From CAIXOA01 sp041653635 (GTDB lineage Archaea > Micrarchaeota > Micrarchaeia > Anstonellales > Bilamarchaeaceae), in the NCBI GenBank assembly GCA_041653635.1, contig JBAZFC010000003.1:1-11697 (forward strand): DNA of 11,697 bases. Direction: 5' to 3'. Within the stretch, counting starts at the first letter, position 1. The number at the start of each line of letters is the position of its first letter. A model generated the notes under the pieces. The model was not told where the DNA came from. It searched no databases and saw only the letters and a program-made list of their open reading frames with translations. The translations under genes were made by a program, and so were the position numbers. This document shows positions 10,925 to 11,697 of this stretch, one piece after another.

Positions 10925-11091
10925 TCTTTCACCTTGTCTTCTTCCTCTGCGAATTTCCTGATTGCCTCGAAGTTTTCCACGATTATGCGGGCCTTTCTTG
11001 GGGAGATGCTGAACGGGTACTTGTCCTCATCGGTCCTTTTGAGGATTATCAGCCTGTTCCCCTTGTATTCTCCGTATTCAACGCTGCTCAT
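10921..11091 (-). CDS. Small orphan protein, 56 aa
   Basis: ATG 11091 (MSSVEYGEYKGNRL) has GGGGTGG upstream and overlaps the previous stop by ATGA; the open frame before it lacks a good start. The first half is a short beta-hairpin (YKGNRLIILKR) and the second a basic then acidic helix (SPRKARIIVENFEAIRKFAEEE). The pattern KYPFSISPRKARIIVENFE is typical of small single-domain viral or archaeal proteins that I cannot name. No membrane segment or metal site. Confidence 0.72.
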   Translation of the reverse strand: MSSVEYGEYKGNRLIILKRTDEDKYPFSISPRKARIIVENFEAIRKFAEEEDKVKE

Positions 11092-11195
11092 GCCTTGCCA
11101 CCCCGTGCGTTCTCGCGTATCTCGCGCATCCGCTCCTTCGCGCACTCGCGCTGGTGTTCCCGGTACCCTGCCTCTATGTCCCATGTTTCCATCAT
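11088..11195 (-). CDS. Charged microprotein, 35 aa
   Basis: ATG 11195 (MMETWDIEAGYREH) has GAGGTGA five bases upstream and overlaps the previous stop by ATGA. It forms one highly charged helix (HQRECAKERMREIRENA). A single Cys. No family recognised; the start signals are as good as those of the longer neighbours, which supports it as a real gene. Confidence 0.65.
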   Translation of the reverse strand: MMETWDIEAGYREHQRECAKERMREIRENARGGKA

Positions 11196-11485
11196 GCTGT
11201 CACCTCTATGAGCATCAGTTGCGACCCCTTGCAGGATTTTTCCATTTCCTCGTCCGGGAGGATTACGATTTTCTCGTCGAAAACTAGCATCCGGCGGTAT
11301 CTGTGGATGCTTTCGCTGCTTGCCTTGTCGTTGGGGAATGTCCTGCGGTAGACCTCCTCGAGCCGGTCCTTGTGCGACGTCCATGCGAGCGTCGGGTTTA
11401 GGAGGATGAGATGGCGCACGTGGTCCTTCACGACCGCGCGGTGCTCCTTCAGGTTTTCCTGGTATTCGGTGAGCTTCTGCTGCAT
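11192..11485 (-). CDS. Phage-like small helical protein, 97 aa
   Basis: ATG 11485 follows GAGGTAAT. The central part reads as short helices with the pattern NP..AWTSHKDRLEEVYRR, then SSESIHRYRRML. This recalls a type of small phage protein with a conserved [SR]-x-[ST]-D-x2-L...ESIxRxRR core, whose function I cannot state. The C-terminus is a short beta segment (FDEKIVILPDEE ... LMLIEVTA). A nucleic-acid-binding role would fit the basic RYRR helix, but that is inference. Confidence 0.75.
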   Translation of the reverse strand: MQQKLTEYQENLKEHRAVVKDHVRHLILLNPTLAWTSHKDRLEEVYRRTFPNDKASSESIHRYRRMLVFDEKIVILPDEEMEKSCKGSQLMLIEVTA

Positions 11486-11489
11486 TTCA

Positions 11490-11612
11490 TTACCTCTTTG
11501 ACGCTGCGCTTCCGCTGCATCGCGGGCATCTGTCCAGAAGAATGGAGTAGTGGCTGAAGCAGAGTTCGCATTTCTGCATCCCTGCGATTGTGCCTGAGAA
11601 ATATTCAGCCAT
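11490..11612 (-). CDS. Zinc-ribbon microprotein, 40 aa
   Basis: The frame begins MAEYFSGTIAGMQK, then CELC at residues 15-18 and CPRC at 29-32, and ends at TAA 11490. Two CxxC knuckles eleven residues apart form a minimal rubredoxin-like or treble-type zinc ribbon. GGGGGGAG stands four bases before ATG 11612, and the start overlaps the previous stop by eight bases, so it is a well-signalled gene despite its size. It may bind nucleic acid or a protein. Confidence 0.75.
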   Translation of the reverse strand: MAEYFSGTIAGMQKCELCFSHYSILLDRCPRCSGSAASKR

Positions 11613-11697
11613 CAGTCTCCCCCCTTATCACCGACAAAAAATCAGAACCTCCAAGAAACTCCTGCGCCTCCTTGAGGAGCTTAACGTCTATGGCGTT
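11605..11697 (-). CDS. C-terminal 30 residues of a gene entering from the right edge
   Basis: The frame is open to the right edge and ends ...FLSVIRGETDG with TGA at 11605, overlapping the start of the zinc-ribbon gene. The visible part is a helical, charged end (VKLLKEAQEFLGGSDF). Too little is present to identify it. It shows that the co-directional gene chain continues beyond the window. Confidence 0.55.
   Translation of the reverse strand, partial: NAIDVKLLKEAQEFLGGSDFLSVIRGETDG

Overview
The window looks like part of an archaeal virus genome or a closely related virus-like mobile element. Every gene I can support lies on the minus strand. Nearly all adjacent genes overlap by the four bases ATGA or by a few more, and most starts are preceded by a GGTGA / GAGGTG-type Shine-Dalgarno site. 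The one clear promoter is archaeal: an A-rich BRE-like stretch and a CTTTTATA TATA box about 26 bases before the expected transcript start. Surface proteins carry many N-glycosylation sequons, proteins are mostly small and orphan, and there is no rRNA, tRNA or housekeeping gene. The sequence is moderately G+C-rich except for two short A+T-rich intergenic regions. I cannot name the host; the genes point only to Archaea.

Read in the direction of transcription (high to low coordinates), the right third (about 11,700 to 8,500) holds an early-gene-like set: a zinc-ribbon microprotein, several orphan 34-107 residue proteins, an orphan beta-rich protein, a PolB-type 3'-5' exonuclease, a small two-helix membrane protein and three short charged or coiled-coil proteins. 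The centre (8,526 to 6,840) holds a cysteine-rich protein with thirteen near-identical six-residue repeats, an ASCH-domain protein with an inserted zinc-binding module, a membrane protein with a coiled-coil tail, and a 31-residue free-standing copy of the zinc ribbon normally found at the C-terminus of class II (B12-dependent) ribonucleotide reductase.

The left half (6,840 to 1,330) reads as a morphogenesis block: membrane proteins, a heavily N-glycosylated type I surface protein with a coiled-coil stalk and C-terminal anchor (spike-like), a C2H2 zinc-finger protein with a long acidic/proline-rich linker, a membrane-anchored coiled-coil protein, a helical protein and a HerA/FtsK-type ATPase. 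It ends at an oligo-T terminator. Then come a putative ribbon-helix-helix regulator and an independently promoted unit: a 76-residue protein with two hydrophobic helices (size and layout of a spindle-shaped-virus capsid protein) followed by a secreted or anchored surface protein that runs off the left edge. Four 7-bp half-sites at exact 10-bp spacing sit just upstream of that promoter.

The block spike - small proteins - membrane protein - ATPase resembles in outline the conserved cluster of pleolipoviruses, while the 76-residue two-helix protein is more like spindle-shaped viruses. No double-jelly-roll or HK97 capsid gene, terminase, polymerase or integrase is visible. My best reading is a membrane-enveloped or spindle-shaped archaeal virus of a lineage I do not recognise; this is inference from layout and topology, not from demonstrated homology.
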